Shown: in pieces, positions 45,735-56,415 of the stretch
How the letters are laid out: every line of letters starts with the position of its first letter
Numbering within the stretch: position 1 is the first letter of the stretch
NCBI GenBank assembly: GCA_021234155.1
Contig: JAJEKV010000083.1
Location: forward strand, 3,190,573-3,254,572
Direction: 5' to 3'
Length of the DNA stretch: 64,000 nt
From: Isoetes taiwanensis
Taxonomy: Eukaryota > Streptophyta > Lycopodiopsida > Isoetales > Isoetaceae
The notes under the pieces: generated by a model
What the model saw: only the letters and a program-made list of their open reading frames with translations
Told to the model about the DNA's origin: nothing
The model's database searches: none
Made by a program: the position numbers and the translations under genes

Positions 45735-48700
45735 TGTGACGTTCCCCGGAAATATATGCCATAAATACATATATTTCTAGGCCTCGTCATCGTACAGGCC
45801 TATCATTATAGCCTTGTACACCATATTAAGTGGAAAAGGGAGCATGGCCAAGTTATTTACATAACTTAGCCAACCTTAGGCTTAAGGCCATTTCCACATG
45901 GCCTCAACCTAGTGGGCACCCACCACATGGAAGTACCCCATTGGAGTCACGTGGCAGTGACATGGAACCCTAACCTATAAGTATCCTAACCCTAACCCTA
46001 ACCCTAGACCACTTTTTGGCTCCACATGCCTTGAGATCTGTTTCTTCGCCGTAACTTCGCTTTGAACACCGCTTGTTGTCACAGAAGCTTTCAGCGACGA
46101 CCCCAAGGCAGTATGCTCATCAAAAGGAGGAGGAATCACTCGATTCATCATCAAGTCATGGAGACCCCAGGAGCTGGAGGAAGTTCATCCAGAGCAGGTA
46201 TTCATAGTAGCTTCATAGGTAGATCATCTGGAACCTAGGATTCCAGCTGACCTAGAATCTTATCTTGCTAATAGAGCCTTCCTAGGACCCCTAGTCTAGG
46301 TTTGGAACCCTAATCAATGAACCCTAACTGTAAGTTAGATGCATGTGATTAGGCTTAGATGGATCATTATTATTTATCATGTTATGTGGACGTACGGGGT
46401 GTTGGTTGATCTTATGTTTGCACCACTTGTGTATTGGAAAGAGGGGTAGAGTAGTGGCTCTTATCTAGATGATGCTTCTAGTTTAGACCCCTTAGTCCCT
46501 ATTATTATGTGGCCTGTGCATAGGAACCCACCCGGCTACGGGGGCAATGGAATGACTAAGCATTATACAACGAGGCTAGTGGCAAAGCGGAGGGAGGTCC
46601 CCGCTGAGCGTGGGTACTGGGGACCCGTAGTGGGCTAGGCCTATAGTCAGTCACTTCGTGTGGGCCGAGTGGGTCCGACACTTCTTGGGTCAATGCTGTC
46701 GCCCTGACCCTCAGGAATTGCAGGTGTTGGCCTGGCTCTTGTTTTGGGGAGTTCAGTCGGATATGAATCGTGTGTCGCCACAATCCTCTAGCCACCCATG
46801 GAACCACTAGTCCTCGGGAAGGGGAGATGGGACCCTTCCTACCTCATTGGACCAGGGAGATGCAACCCGGAGTAGTCTCAATATGTGATATCATGAGACT
46901 ATGTATCCGTCAGGTTATAGTCACGCCAGAGCCCGATCTAGCCAGTCTGCAAAGTATGCACAGGAGGGGCCGATGGTCAACACTAGCCATTGTCTATAGC
47001 CAGCCCCGCCATTGCCATATCTCGGTCTGCTCTATCTTGAGGCCCAGCTGTCAGTCTACCTACCTTATGAGTCTGAGCATGGGTAGGAGCTTATATGTTT
47101 TATGGCATGTTGGTATCCTTGACGTATCTATAGTAGTATGTGTGACGCTTCCAAAGACAAGATACGGTCCCGGGGCGATACCGCATCGCCCTAAATCAGC
47201 ACACGCCGACACGCCACCCGAATCGACGATAATGCGTGGTAGCCAAGAGGGTAGCCCTAGGGGGGCAACTTGCAAGGTGTGTGCATTTATTAATGTGCAC
47301 ATTTACCAATGTGCACATTTATCTAGGTGCACATTTTCCCATGTGGACACTTTATGCCACCTAGTCAATAAAGGCAAGTGGGCCATACCCAATTATCCCA
47401 CATGCTTAAAGGGATAATTGGAAACCCTAACTCTAAACCCTTGTCTATTTAGGTAAGAGAAACCCTAACTTGCTATTTTCGTTCATGCCATTTTATGGCT
47501 CTGTTTTCCTTGCTCCAGGAGTCAAAACTGCCTCCCAGACTCTGTCTGAGCGAATTAGCTCGTTAGTTTCCCCTTCTAGCTTCATCTTCTAGCAGCCAGA
47601 AAGGATGGTCGAAGTTCAGAGTGTGAGGAGGCGAGCCAAGGATCAGGTATTTAGTCAATTTAATAGCCTAAACCGTCTTCCAGTCATTGAATCAGTAGGT
47701 TTAGCCTATTAAATTGCTCATAGCAGCCATTTAGATCCCCAGATACCAAGCTCTAACTAAAGAACCTAACTCTATGATATAGATTATATCTAGTTCTTTA
47801 GTTCTTCTGTGATGTATAGATACGTATCTCTGTGAACTCATTGTATTGGGAAGGGAGGTAGAGACCCTAAGGCCTAGTAGTTGATGCTCTAGCTAGCCTC
47901 TTTAGCACTAATCGAAATTCGCATGTGTGTACAAGAACCCCACCCGGTTGTGGGTGAAGGGGCATCGCTCATAAGGAGGTTCGTTCTTGACTCTTGAACC
48001 ATCCCCCGGTGTGTAAAGTCTACCGGGGATCGGGGGGTGGACTAGGTCTAATGGCTTGCCACTGAGTGAGGGCAAGGCATGGACTCGACACCCGGGAGGA
48101 GTGATCGTCACTCTCCATTGGGTTCAAGTCAATAAGGCGTTGGCCCTCTAGTCACCTTGAGTCAAGATGTAGATCTTTGGAGGGAGTGATCCCTACTTGC
48201 CCCATCGGAACTGGGAGATGCAACCCAGGAATCGCCCCTTTGGCTATGCATCCGGGCGGGCTACAGTCAGGTCCCAACACTTTTCAACCTACTTTGCAAA
48301 GTGTGCACAGGAGGGGCGGATGGAGTGGACTACCCTAAGCCATGTTCTCATGCCAGCCAAATCCATTGCCATGAATTCTGTCTGCAATGAACTCTGGAGA
48401 CCCAAGCCGTCAGTCACTCCCCTTGAGTCTGAGCCTTGGGTAGGACTCCCACATGTGATGTGCTGATCTTGTCTATGCAGATATGTGGTGAGCCATCCTT
48501 CGAGATGGTCATGTGATGTTGTTGTTGTATACTGACATGTATGTTTACGCTTCCACAGCTAGGTAAGCCCTGAAGGGAGACAGGGTAAAATGACCCCTTC
48601 ATTCTTCCCACTGGAACTCACCAAGGTTGCGCAGATGATAATGGAGGGGCCCTCAGACGATATGGAGCTGGTATGGGGATGAACTCTGTTAGATACCTGT

Positions 48701-48979
48701 GAGTGCACCGTATATGAGTAGGGGACGTCACAGTATGGATGCACTACCCTTTGAAGTAGTTGATTGTATTATTTAGTGTTAGTGCTGACGTTATGTTATG
48801 CTTCTGCTATTATAGGAGCCTATAGGGGAAGGGCGTCAAGGCACCTTCGTGTCCCTTTCCCGCACTGGGGATATCTTGGGTGCGGGACAGATGGAGGGCC
48901 CATGCAGCCAGAGGGCTAGATGGGGGATTTCCTACGAGATGTATGACCGGGCGTCGTATATTTAGTAAAGAGCATCACA
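45735..48979 (+). repeat. LTR-B (middle LTR), interrupted by a solo LTR
   Basis: Begins TGTGACGTTCCCC and ends GCATCACA. It is collinear with LTR-A except for the nested solo LTR at 47141-48732 and lacks LTR-A's fold-back insertion. It contains four AACCCT units at 45983-46006 that LTR-A has in a shorter form. Confidence 0.85.
47141..48732 (+). mobile_element. Nested solo LTR with GTATG target duplication
   Basis: Starts TGTGACGCTTCC and ends GGGACGTCACA, flanked by GTATG on both sides (47136-47140 and 48733-48737). Removing it restores the LTR-A-like text AGTAGTATGGATGC. Inner parts align with the host LTR family (GGGGAGTGATC..., ATGCACAGGAGGGGCGGATGG), so a diverged relative inserted and then lost its internal part by LTR-LTR recombination. 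Confidence 0.9.
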
Positions 48980-49229
48980 ATAGTATCCAAGCAATTTTCT
49001 TAGTTGACCAAGACCTAGAACTGACCATATCCCTGACTAAGTAGTCTAACCGGCCTAATAGAGCATAGGATGGAAATTCCAGCATTGAACCTCGAAAAAT
49101 GGGAGAAAATTTTTCTCTTAAGTAGTGGGGTCATAAAGTTAGGCTAAATTATAGATGCAGGGAAAAGGGTGAGTCAAATTAACATTCTAGTAAGATTGGA
49201 GTGAAAATTATGCACGAGCATCAAATTTA

Positions 49230-49642
49230 TGCAAAATATGCACAGGAGGGGTGGATGGAGTGGTCAACCCCTAGCCATTGTCTATAGCCAGCCCCGCCAT
49301 TGCCATATCTCAATTTGCTCTATTTTAAGGCCCAGCTGTAAGTCTACCTACCTTATGAGTCTGAGCCTGGGTAGGAGCTCATATGTTTTACGACATGTTG
49401 GTATCCTTGATGTATCTATAGTAGTATGGATGCGCTACCCTTTGAGGTAGTTGATTGTACTATTTAGTTTTAGTGCTGACGTTATGTTATGCTTCCGCTG
49501 TTATAGGAGCCCATAGGCGAAGGGCGTCAAGGGGATATCTTGGGTGCGGATAGACAGAGGGCCCATGCGGCCGGAGGGCTGGATGGGGGATTTCCTACGA
49601 GATGTATGACCGGGCGTCGTATATTTAGTAGGGAGCGTCACA
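49230..49642 (+). repeat. LTR-C (3' LTR, left part deleted)
   Basis: Starts abruptly at TGCAAAATATGCACAGG, equivalent to LTR-A position about 36824, directly after 250 bases of internal sequence, and ends GGAGCGTCACA followed by ACGCA. It lacks LTR-A's fold-back insertion. Confidence 0.8.
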
Positions 49643-49744
49643 ACGCACTAGATGGGATATATTTGGGCTTTCCAAAAATGTTGTACTGCTATACATTTTA
49701 GTGTTTAGAATTCAATTTTATACTGAAAAGACCCCAACAGCACA

Positions 49745-49915
49745 ATGTACATATTTGGCGCGTATATCGTCATATAATTTTTTTTTTCTATATTTGGCGC
49801 ATAAATCGTCATATAATTTTTTTTTTGGCGCGTATATCGTCATATAATTTTTTTTTCCTATATTTGGCGCATAAATCGTCATATAATTTTTTTTTTATTT
49901 TTTTTTAAGAACTTC
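49745..49915. repeat. Short tandem array with TTTGGCGC cores
   Basis: Four copies of ATATTTGGCGC(G/A)TA(T/A)ATCGTCATATAATT followed by T-runs, alternating spacing of about 36-50 bases. The TTTGGCGC core resembles an E2F site, but regular spacing and T-runs suggest a simple tandem duplication. Confidence 0.85.
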
Positions 49916-49939
49916 TTTTATTGGCATATAAGTTAACAT

Positions 49940-50020
49940 TTTTTATTATAGAGACTTGAACTCGTGACCTTCCATCTCCAACCAAGAGCTTACCAACACA
50001 CCAAACTCTCTTTAGTGTGA
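49940..50020 (-). repeat. tRNA-derived SINE-like unit 1
   Basis: Read on the minus strand: GTGTGTTGGTAAGCTC (A-box-like), then about 20 bases, then CACGAGTTCAAGTCTC (B box GTTCAAGTC). The spacing fits an RNA polymerase III internal promoter, and an A/T-rich 3' side follows. tRNA folding is not preserved. Confidence 0.55.
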
Positions 50021-50074
50021 TATATCATAACATATATATGTTCTTATGTTTGTCGCTCAATCCAACTGACTGTT

Positions 50075-50440
50075 GATCCGAGATCCTACTCCACGTGGCT
50101 TTTGGGACGATCCTACGCCCCGATGGCTTGGGAGTTTGTTTGTAGATTATATGTAAGTGATCCTACGGTCCAGGTTGATCTGATCCTGATCGTCGGTCCG
50201 AGATCCTACGGCTCACGTTGCTTTGGGACACATCCTACGGTGCACATGTGGGAATTATATATAATCGATCCTACGGTCTAGGTTGATTCGATCTTGATCT
50301 TCGATCCGAGATCTTACGGCTCACGTGGCTTGGCACATATCCTACGGTGCACATGACTTTGGGAATTATGGCTCATGTTGCTTTAATTATTGTCACGTGT
50401 GAGATCTCGACCCTTGATCGGGTCCAAGATCCTACGGCCC
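50075..50440. repeat. GATCCTACGG-type tandem repeat
   Basis: About eight occurrences of GATCCTACGG/ATCCTACGGT words in units such as TCCGAGATCCTACGGCTCACG then CTTTGGGACACATCCTACGGTGCACATG. The longer unit of about 125 bases appears twice (about 50160-50280 and 50280-50400). Confidence 0.85.
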
Positions 50441-50464
50441 AAGTTGAATGCTCATCCCTTAGGA

Positions 50465-50556
50465 AAAGGCTTTTAAAATTTTTATATTGTGTGGGGATTC
50501 GAACCCTAGCCATTAACCCCCCAACCCCCCATTCTAACCACTAGATCAAGCATTAA
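50465..50556 (-). repeat. tRNA-derived SINE-like unit 2
   Basis: Minus strand: GCTTGATCTAGTGGTTAGAATG (A box, close to tRNA-Glu/Asp wording), a G/T-rich middle, then GGGTTCGAATCCCC (perfect B box), then an A/T-rich stretch. The strongest of three units in this cluster. Confidence 0.7.
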
Positions 50557-50629
50557 TTCCATAAATTATTTATGTTTTAAATATACTTAAGGGTAATGTT
50601 CTTATTAAGATAAAATAGACTATAACATT

Positions 50630-51330
50630 CTAGCTAGTTCAAGAAAGTTATAGAATGTTCTGGAAGGCTCTAGAAAGTTCTAGAATCTTCTAGAAAGTTC
50701 TAGAACATAAAAGAATCTAGGGGGGATCTAAGAAAATTCTTCCAGAAAGTTCCAAATTGTTCTAATAAGTTTTAGAATATTCTAGAATGTAGGGAAATCT
50801 ACGAAGAATGTAAGGAAATCTAGGGAAATACTTCCAGAAAGTTCTAGAATATATTGAAAGTCTTAGAATGTTCCAGAAAGTCTTAGAATGTTCTAAAAAG
50901 TTCTAGAATGTAAAGGAATCCAGAAAAATCTAATAGAATCTAAGAAAATCTTATAAAATGTAAGAGAATCTAGAGCCTAAGGGAATCTCTTAAAATCTGG
51001 GGGATCTAAAGGAATCTTCATAAAATCTAAGGGAATCTAAGAAAATGTTGATGAAATCTTAGAGTATCTAAGGGAATCTTTATAGAATCTCTTTGAAATC
51101 TCATGTAATGTACGGGAACCTAGGGCAATCTCATAAAATCTAAAGGAATCTAAGGGAATCTAAGGGGATCTTCATAGAATCTTGAAGAATCTAGGGAAAT
51201 ATAATGGAATCTAGAGGGAATCTTATAAAATTTAGAGAAATGCTCATGAAACCTCTAAGAGAACCTTGGTAGAATCTTAGAGAATCTATGAATTTAGAGT
51301 ATTCTCAAGAGATTCTTTTAGAATGTAGGG
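50630..51330. repeat. Degenerate TCTAGAA/GAATCT array, heat-shock-element-like
   Basis: Dozens of TTCTAGAA, AGAAAGTTCTAGAA and GGAATCT words at roughly 20-25-base intervals. On the left side, alternating GAA and TTC at 5-base steps satisfies the heat-shock-element rule nGAAnnTTCn many times. To the right it grades into AATCTAAGGGAATCTT-type units. Satellite-like origin is the simpler reading. Confidence 0.8.
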
Positions 51331-51447
51331 CACGACAAGAACTTGCACGTAGGAACATGCTAAAACTCGAACATGCACCGTTGGACGCATTAAATTTCTT
51401 GTATATGTATGTGCTTTTCTTCAAAATAGCAAACTCTATTAAAACTC

Positions 51448-51510
51448 TCTTGTAGGAACTTGAACCCCTATCACCAAGCCGAGCTCCTTACCAACACGAT
51501 AAGAATCTTT
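51448..51510 (-). repeat. tRNA-derived SINE-like unit 3
   Basis: Minus strand: CGTGTTGGTAAGGAGCTC (A-box-like), then GGGGTTCAAGTTCC (B box). It shares A-box wording with unit 1 (TGTTGGTAAG), so these two are probably one family. Confidence 0.5.
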
Positions 51511-51519
51511 TTAATGAAT

Positions 51520-52890
51520 ACAATAGTTTCTTGTTCTACTTATCTGTTAATAAGTCTGTTTCCTATTTAAAATAGAAGACTTCAGCCTAGCAATTGTCTT
51601 CCCCTAAACTAATGATGTCCTGGCAAATGCAGAGGCTTAAATATTTTCCCTAGCAGACGTTTTGATAGTGACTTTCTTTCACCTCTGCCATGATTTGATC
51701 TACATTAAATTCATGTGCTTTATATTCTACATTATTCGACTCCATATATTGGTGTTAAGTAGAATTCAAAGAGACAACCATAGCTAACGTGACTGGACTC
51801 ACTTTCCAGGGAAGGCAATTTTATTGACCCAACCAACTACGGATTGCCATGCAATACTCCCTTAAGCCATGGTTTCAAACAGTCGTGCACACTTTATAGA
51901 TCATTTTCCCATACCACGATACATCTTCCACAAGGTATAGCGACTAGTTGTATTGAGACCCCACAATAATGTTGAATTTTTGCTTCAGATTATCAAAGTA
52001 TAAAGTTTAGTAGTTTCCTTGTACCAAACTCCACCGCTATATGGCAGTGATTATATGGTTGCACCACATGCCTGCCAAACTGATGCTAGCCAATCCAATT
52101 TGGAGTTGTTCTACTGTAGCTGACAACTGTATGATGGTATTCAACCATTGTTGACTAGTCACCCCATTGTAGAGTACCTAAATGTGGGAGCAAAGTATTT
52201 CCAACCATTACTTTAATGCCCTAGGGTCATTAAGTTCTATGAATAAGCTACATACCTAATCAAGGACATTCCAAGAAAGCCCCCTTCTAATAATTGGTAC
52301 TTTGTGAACTTAACGTTCACCATGTTGTCCCATGAGTTGAAATTCTTCTCCCATAAACTAGATATTCAACCAATGCAGAGCTTTCAAGCCCCTTCTTGTT
52401 TTGCAAGCTGACACAACAATCTTTGGTTAGGTTTCACGAACTGCACAACCGAAATCTGTCCTCGCTTTTACTAGTAGACAACATCCCTCAAGTTACGCAA
52501 CTCATTTACAAACCTGTGGAGGTAATAATCTTCCTATCCAGGTCACCTAAACATAATGAATAAAGGTCCTTCATTCCTTTCTTCTTCTTTGATATGTTCT
52601 CTACAGCTATGGTCGATCCCCTTTACCCTGGCCTTTGAAGGGTGTTGCTTACTAACTTCAACATTGCTCATCAACTGTACACTTGATACATCATATATAA
52701 TTAACTCTTTGGTTGTGAGCTACAACAAATTCTTATTCCATAGGGTCACCAAACAATTTAATCCTTTAGATATTCTTTAACCCTCGTGTTGTCTTCCAAG
52801 TCACTATTATGTTCCGCATGATATAACAGTCTATGTTCCAAGCTTAGAACCTTGTGTTCAAATTCCCCTATGTCTTTTGGCACTATTTTT
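51520..52890. other. Spacer, nothing recognised
   Basis: No coding family, RNA gene or element boundary supported on either strand. Confidence 0.45.
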
Positions 52891-52895
52891 TTCCC

Positions 52896-53405
52896 CATAA
52901 TTGGCCATGCAATTCGATCCGACATGCAAAATTTCAGGGTCTAATCTGGGATATTGAGTGAGCAATTAGAGAAAATCCATTTCTCAAGCGGCCAGTTTTG
53001 CTAAAACAAAGGAAGAACTTCTTAATTTAGCCCAAATTAAGCTAAATCAGATGGGGCTTTTCAGATTTTCATAATCGACCATGCAATTCGATTCTATATG
53101 CAAAATTTAAGGATCTAATTTGGGATATTGTGTGCACAATTAGAGAAAAACCATTTCCGCAACAGTTTTGGTACAATAAAGAATTTTTTATTTCAACCCA
53201 AATTAAGCTAAACCAAACGGGGATTTTTAGATTTCCATAATCGACCATGCAATCCGATCCTATATGCAAAATTTCAGGGCCTAATTTGGGATATTGAGTG
53301 AATAATTAGAGAAAAGCCATTCTTGCAACAGTTTTGGCAAAACAGTGAAGAATATCTTAAGTCAGCACAAATCAAGCTAAATTAGATGGGGTTTTTAGGC
53401 TAAAT
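52896..53405 (+). repeat. Tandem repeat, three units of about 170 bp
   Basis: Units start CATAAT(T/C)G(G/A)CCATGCAAT at 52896, 53070 and 53236. They share ATATGCAAAATTT(C/A)A, GGGATATTG(A/T)GTG, AATTAGAGAAAA and CAGTTTTG in order and end near GATGGGG(C/T)TTTT. Spacings of 174 and 166 are in the size range of nucleosomal or centromeric satellites, but only three units are present. Confidence 0.85.
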
Positions 53406-53442
53406 TTGGTCGAAATGACAATCCTACCTTGCTAGAAAAGTT

Positions 53443-54236
53443 TTATGAAAAGATCTGATGGCTTGAGCAACTAATTGGAGATTTCACATGCCAATTTGGA
53501 GTTTGGGTCATTTCTGCGCACAGGTCAGACTCCAATATGAAGAAATCGATGCTAATTTGATGGAAAATTCGAGCTGTGCAGAACGATTCTTGGCTGAAGA
53601 ATCCTCTTAGTACATGAAGGGCGTAAAAAAATGCGCCCACCAATACCCAGAAAAAAGCCAAAGCAGGGGTGCTAAAAGCATGCGTCCGGGAGGCTACTCC
53701 TTTTTGCTTGATTTTTCCATTCTCACCAACAATCATTGATAACAGGGAATGCTTAGCTGCTAATTTATCATTGCTATTTGCTTATTTCAGTTCCTGCAGA
53801 CCTTCCCGGATATTTTGTAGCATGGTATCCTTTACAATGGCGTGCACTAGATTTTCAATGGCAAATTCAAAAAAGAAGTGCAGCCTTTCATCCGAAACAG
53901 TTTTAACTCTAAAGCCCTCCTTTGTATAGGACGTAAGTCTTGAACCTGATCATATATAAATCTAACAATTTCATCAATCTTACGCTTCATTTTCTTTGTC
54001 ATATTCCCGATATTGCAATCTTCTTGCGTCATTTCCCCTCCTTCGTTGTTCATCATGGTTCTTGCATGGTTTAAAGTTAGCTGGAGAAATTCTGGCAAGA
54101 AGGAGGGAAATCCTGGAGTTGGACGAAGTTTTAGCCAGAAAGTGGGAAATTCTCCTAAAGTACAGGCGTTTCTTGGAGTGGTTAGAGCGGTGGGAATGAA
54201 ATCTGGTTCATGATTGCGTTTTATTTGACGTGGCAA
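53443..54236 (-). pseudogene. Unidentified frameshifted gene remnant
   Basis: The minus-strand frame 54236-53847 ends with MTKKMKRKIDEIVRFIYDQV followed by DLRPIQRRALELK. After a one-base frame change it continues SDERLHFFFEFAIENLVHAI and DTMLQNIREGLQELK to a stop, then MIVGENGKIKQKG. Charged, helical, protein-like text over about 110 codons in one direction supports a former gene. No family recognised; a weak likeness to helical regions of SAC3-type proteins is not enough to name it. Confidence 0.4.
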
Positions 54237-55018
54237 GTAGTTCCGAAAAAAAAAGGTTCCTTAATAGTGCTATTATGTACATACTGAAAAAACGGTTATG
54301 TATTTGAAATGCGATACATCTCTTTACTCTACATTTGGCCAAATGTAGGACACCCTAGCATTCTATGGGGAGTAGTTTGTTGCTTGGGCGGGAGGGGGAG
54401 GGGGGATTGGGGCCGCCGAGTTGCAAGGAAGCTCACCTGATCAATATTGGTATGCATTATATATATCGTCAAATCAAGTTGGCGCGAATTTAACGTCAAC
54501 TTGATACTGCAAGGCTTCAGAGGAGCTTCAGACGAAAGGGAATACGAAGATAGACTATAAATCTTTCTTCTTTTCATATTACACACATCTTTAGAGAATG
54601 TTAGAAGAGATGCAAAAGCAAAAGTAGAAGGTCGAAATGTAGGAGCAAAAAAGATAGGTCAATTTTAGAAGGTCAGTAGTTCTCATAATATAGGTTGGAT
54701 TTTTATACACTGAGGATTGCTAGAAAGGTCTTAGAGTCTAGTTTATTTAGCAATTCAGTGAAAAAGAATAAATATATTTTGAGTTATTGATGAATGACTA
54801 GTCTTGTTATAAGACTGTTGGACTAATCTAGACGTGGTTTGTTAGTTTGTTGAACATTTATTTTCGCAAACACTAAAAGCATTAAAACATTAGTGTAATT
54901 CATGTTTATAAAACACCTCTTTATATAGGTTGTATATGCATGATAAATGAATTATCATCTTTTTCGTGAAAGTTATGTAAAGCAATGGAGCGATATTCCC
55001 ATGTGCTTGCAAATTATA

Positions 55019-55250
55019 AAAAGTCATGAGGTTATTTCAAAACATCATGGAAAAACCATGTGATTTATTGAGAACCATAGAAAGTCATGAGGTTAAATTG
55101 AAACATCATGGAAAATCCATGTGATTTATCAAAACCTATAAAAAGATTAAGTTGAAGCATCATGGAAAAGCCATGTGATTGATCAAAACTATAAAAAGGT
55201 TAAATTGAAACATCATGGAAAAGCTATGCGATTATCAAATCTATAAAAGC
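55019..55250 (+). repeat. Tandem repeat, four units of about 60 bp
   Basis: Units of (AAAGTCATGAG)GTTAAATTGAAACATCATGG then AAAA(A/G)CCATGTGATT at about 55019, 55080, 55140 and 55193. They lie about 100 bases upstream of the copia gag start, where a 5' LTR or untranslated leader would be expected. Confidence 0.8.
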
Positions 55251-55351
55251 AACGGATCAACGTTTTCCATATGCTTAATACTTTTATGATGATTAATATT
55301 TTTATGATATAATCTGATATCTTCTGCCATTCTTCACAAGAAAGAACAGGC

Positions 55352-56240
55352 ATGGCAACATCATTGTCTAATGTTGTGATCAGTGGATATCCTACAGGTC
55401 AAAGGACTATATCAATTTTTGATGGAATTGGCTTTCCTATTTGGAAGATTAAAATGACCTTACTTTTTGAAGGTGATGATTTACTTAACATTGTGAAATG
55501 TTCTTGCCTTCATCCAGAGCAACCAGTGAATGCTGCCAGTGCCAAAATCATGACAGGGGCTGAGTATAATCAATGGATTGTTGATACTCAGGCCTAGGAC
55601 AAAAGGAATGCTGTGGCCAAGCGATATTTTTTATCTGCTTTAAAAGATTCGTTGATTATAGATGTTTCATATTCCAGTAGTCACAATATGTGGGCATATA
55701 TTGAAAAATTATATCAGGAAAAGTCTATGAATAAGGCACCCATATTGGTCATTAGCTAGCTACACTTATAAGATTTCTGAGTCCTTACAAGACCATATTG
55801 ATAAGTTTAAGTCCATGGTAGAGCAACTAACTATAACTGGTGAATCTGTTCCATCTAACAAATTACCTGCTATGTTGTTGCGATCCATGCCAACTAAATT
55901 TGAAACAATTGTGGTTGTTTAGCTAAAAAAGACAATCTTGATTTTGATAATATATGCCTATCTTTATTTGATCATTCTTAGCGGATCAAAGACCGTGAAG
56001 AGCCATCAGAACTAGCTAATGTTGCTATTGATAGACATTTTGTCAATAACTCAGGTCGAGGTAAAAGTCATGGTGGCATGTCACGTGCTCCATGCCCTCA
56101 TTGTGGTAAAAGAAACCATTCTGTAGTAGATTGTTTTCATAACCCCGACCGTGACAGATGTCATTATTGTCATAAGACTACATACTGAGGAGACCTATCA
56201 CAAGAAAGCTTATGATGAAAAGAATGCTAAAGCTGCATGA
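55352..56240 (+). pseudogene. Ty1/copia gag with zinc knuckle, interrupted by stops
   Basis: Opens MATSLSNVVISGYPTGQRTI, then FDGIGFPIWKIKMTLLFEGD, the FxGxxFxxWKxxM pattern of copia gag (UBN2-type). It continues DKRNAVAKRYFLSALKDSLI, ISESLQDHIDKFKSMVEQL and LPAMLLRSMPTKFETIV. At about 56094-56138 is the CCHC knuckle CPHCGKRNHSVVDC, with a second, eroded knuckle (CHYCHKT) after it. Stops near 55595 and 55755 and frame changes show it is dead. No protease, integrase or reverse transcriptase follows. Confidence 0.85.
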
Positions 56241-56397
56241 GCATGCTAGTTATGCTTGGGTTTTTTCCTTTTGATTCCCACAATTTTTTTACTCGAGCTA
56301 GAGATCAACTCTGCATGGGAGACATACATCATTGTGCATTCATCTCACCCGCGAAGATACATGCTACTTATTTTTGTATTACAAAGAGACCAAGATT

Positions 56398-56415
56398 GTA
56401 GGGGGGAGGAAGGGG
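56398..56415 (+). other. Polypurine tract of the copia element
   Basis: A run of G/A with eleven or more G (TAGGGGGGAGGAAGGGG) directly precedes TGTTGGAATG, the start of the 3' LTR. Confidence 0.75.

Larger units (their letters stand above)
35652..49642 (+). mobile_element. Three-LTR retrotransposon complex with 5-bp target duplication
   Basis: Bounded by ACGCA on both sides (35647-35651 and 49643-49647). Order: LTR-A 35652-37719, primer site, internal region 37720-45734 ending in a polypurine tract, LTR-B 45735-48979, 250 bases matching the start of the internal region (48980-49229), then a partial LTR-C 49230-49642. The outer ends TATGACG...CGTCACA fit the family termini TGTGACG...CGTCACA. 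The pattern fits an element enlarged by unequal LTR recombination, after which most of the second internal copy and the left part of LTR-C were lost. The TATCAGAGC primer site, purine tract abutting TGTGACG, and a gag-like fragment point to Ty3/gypsy; no integrase or reverse transcriptase was readable, so it is non-autonomous in its present form. Confidence 0.85.

Noticed and set aside
45983-46006. Telomere-like AACCCT repeats
   Set aside because: Only four units, inside an LTR also present elsewhere with fewer units; plant telomeres use CCCTAAA. Not evidence of a chromosome end.
53443-54236. SAC3/GANP-like assignment
   Set aside because: Only a few helical residues match by eye; expected conserved DRxRSVRQD and repeat helices are absent.
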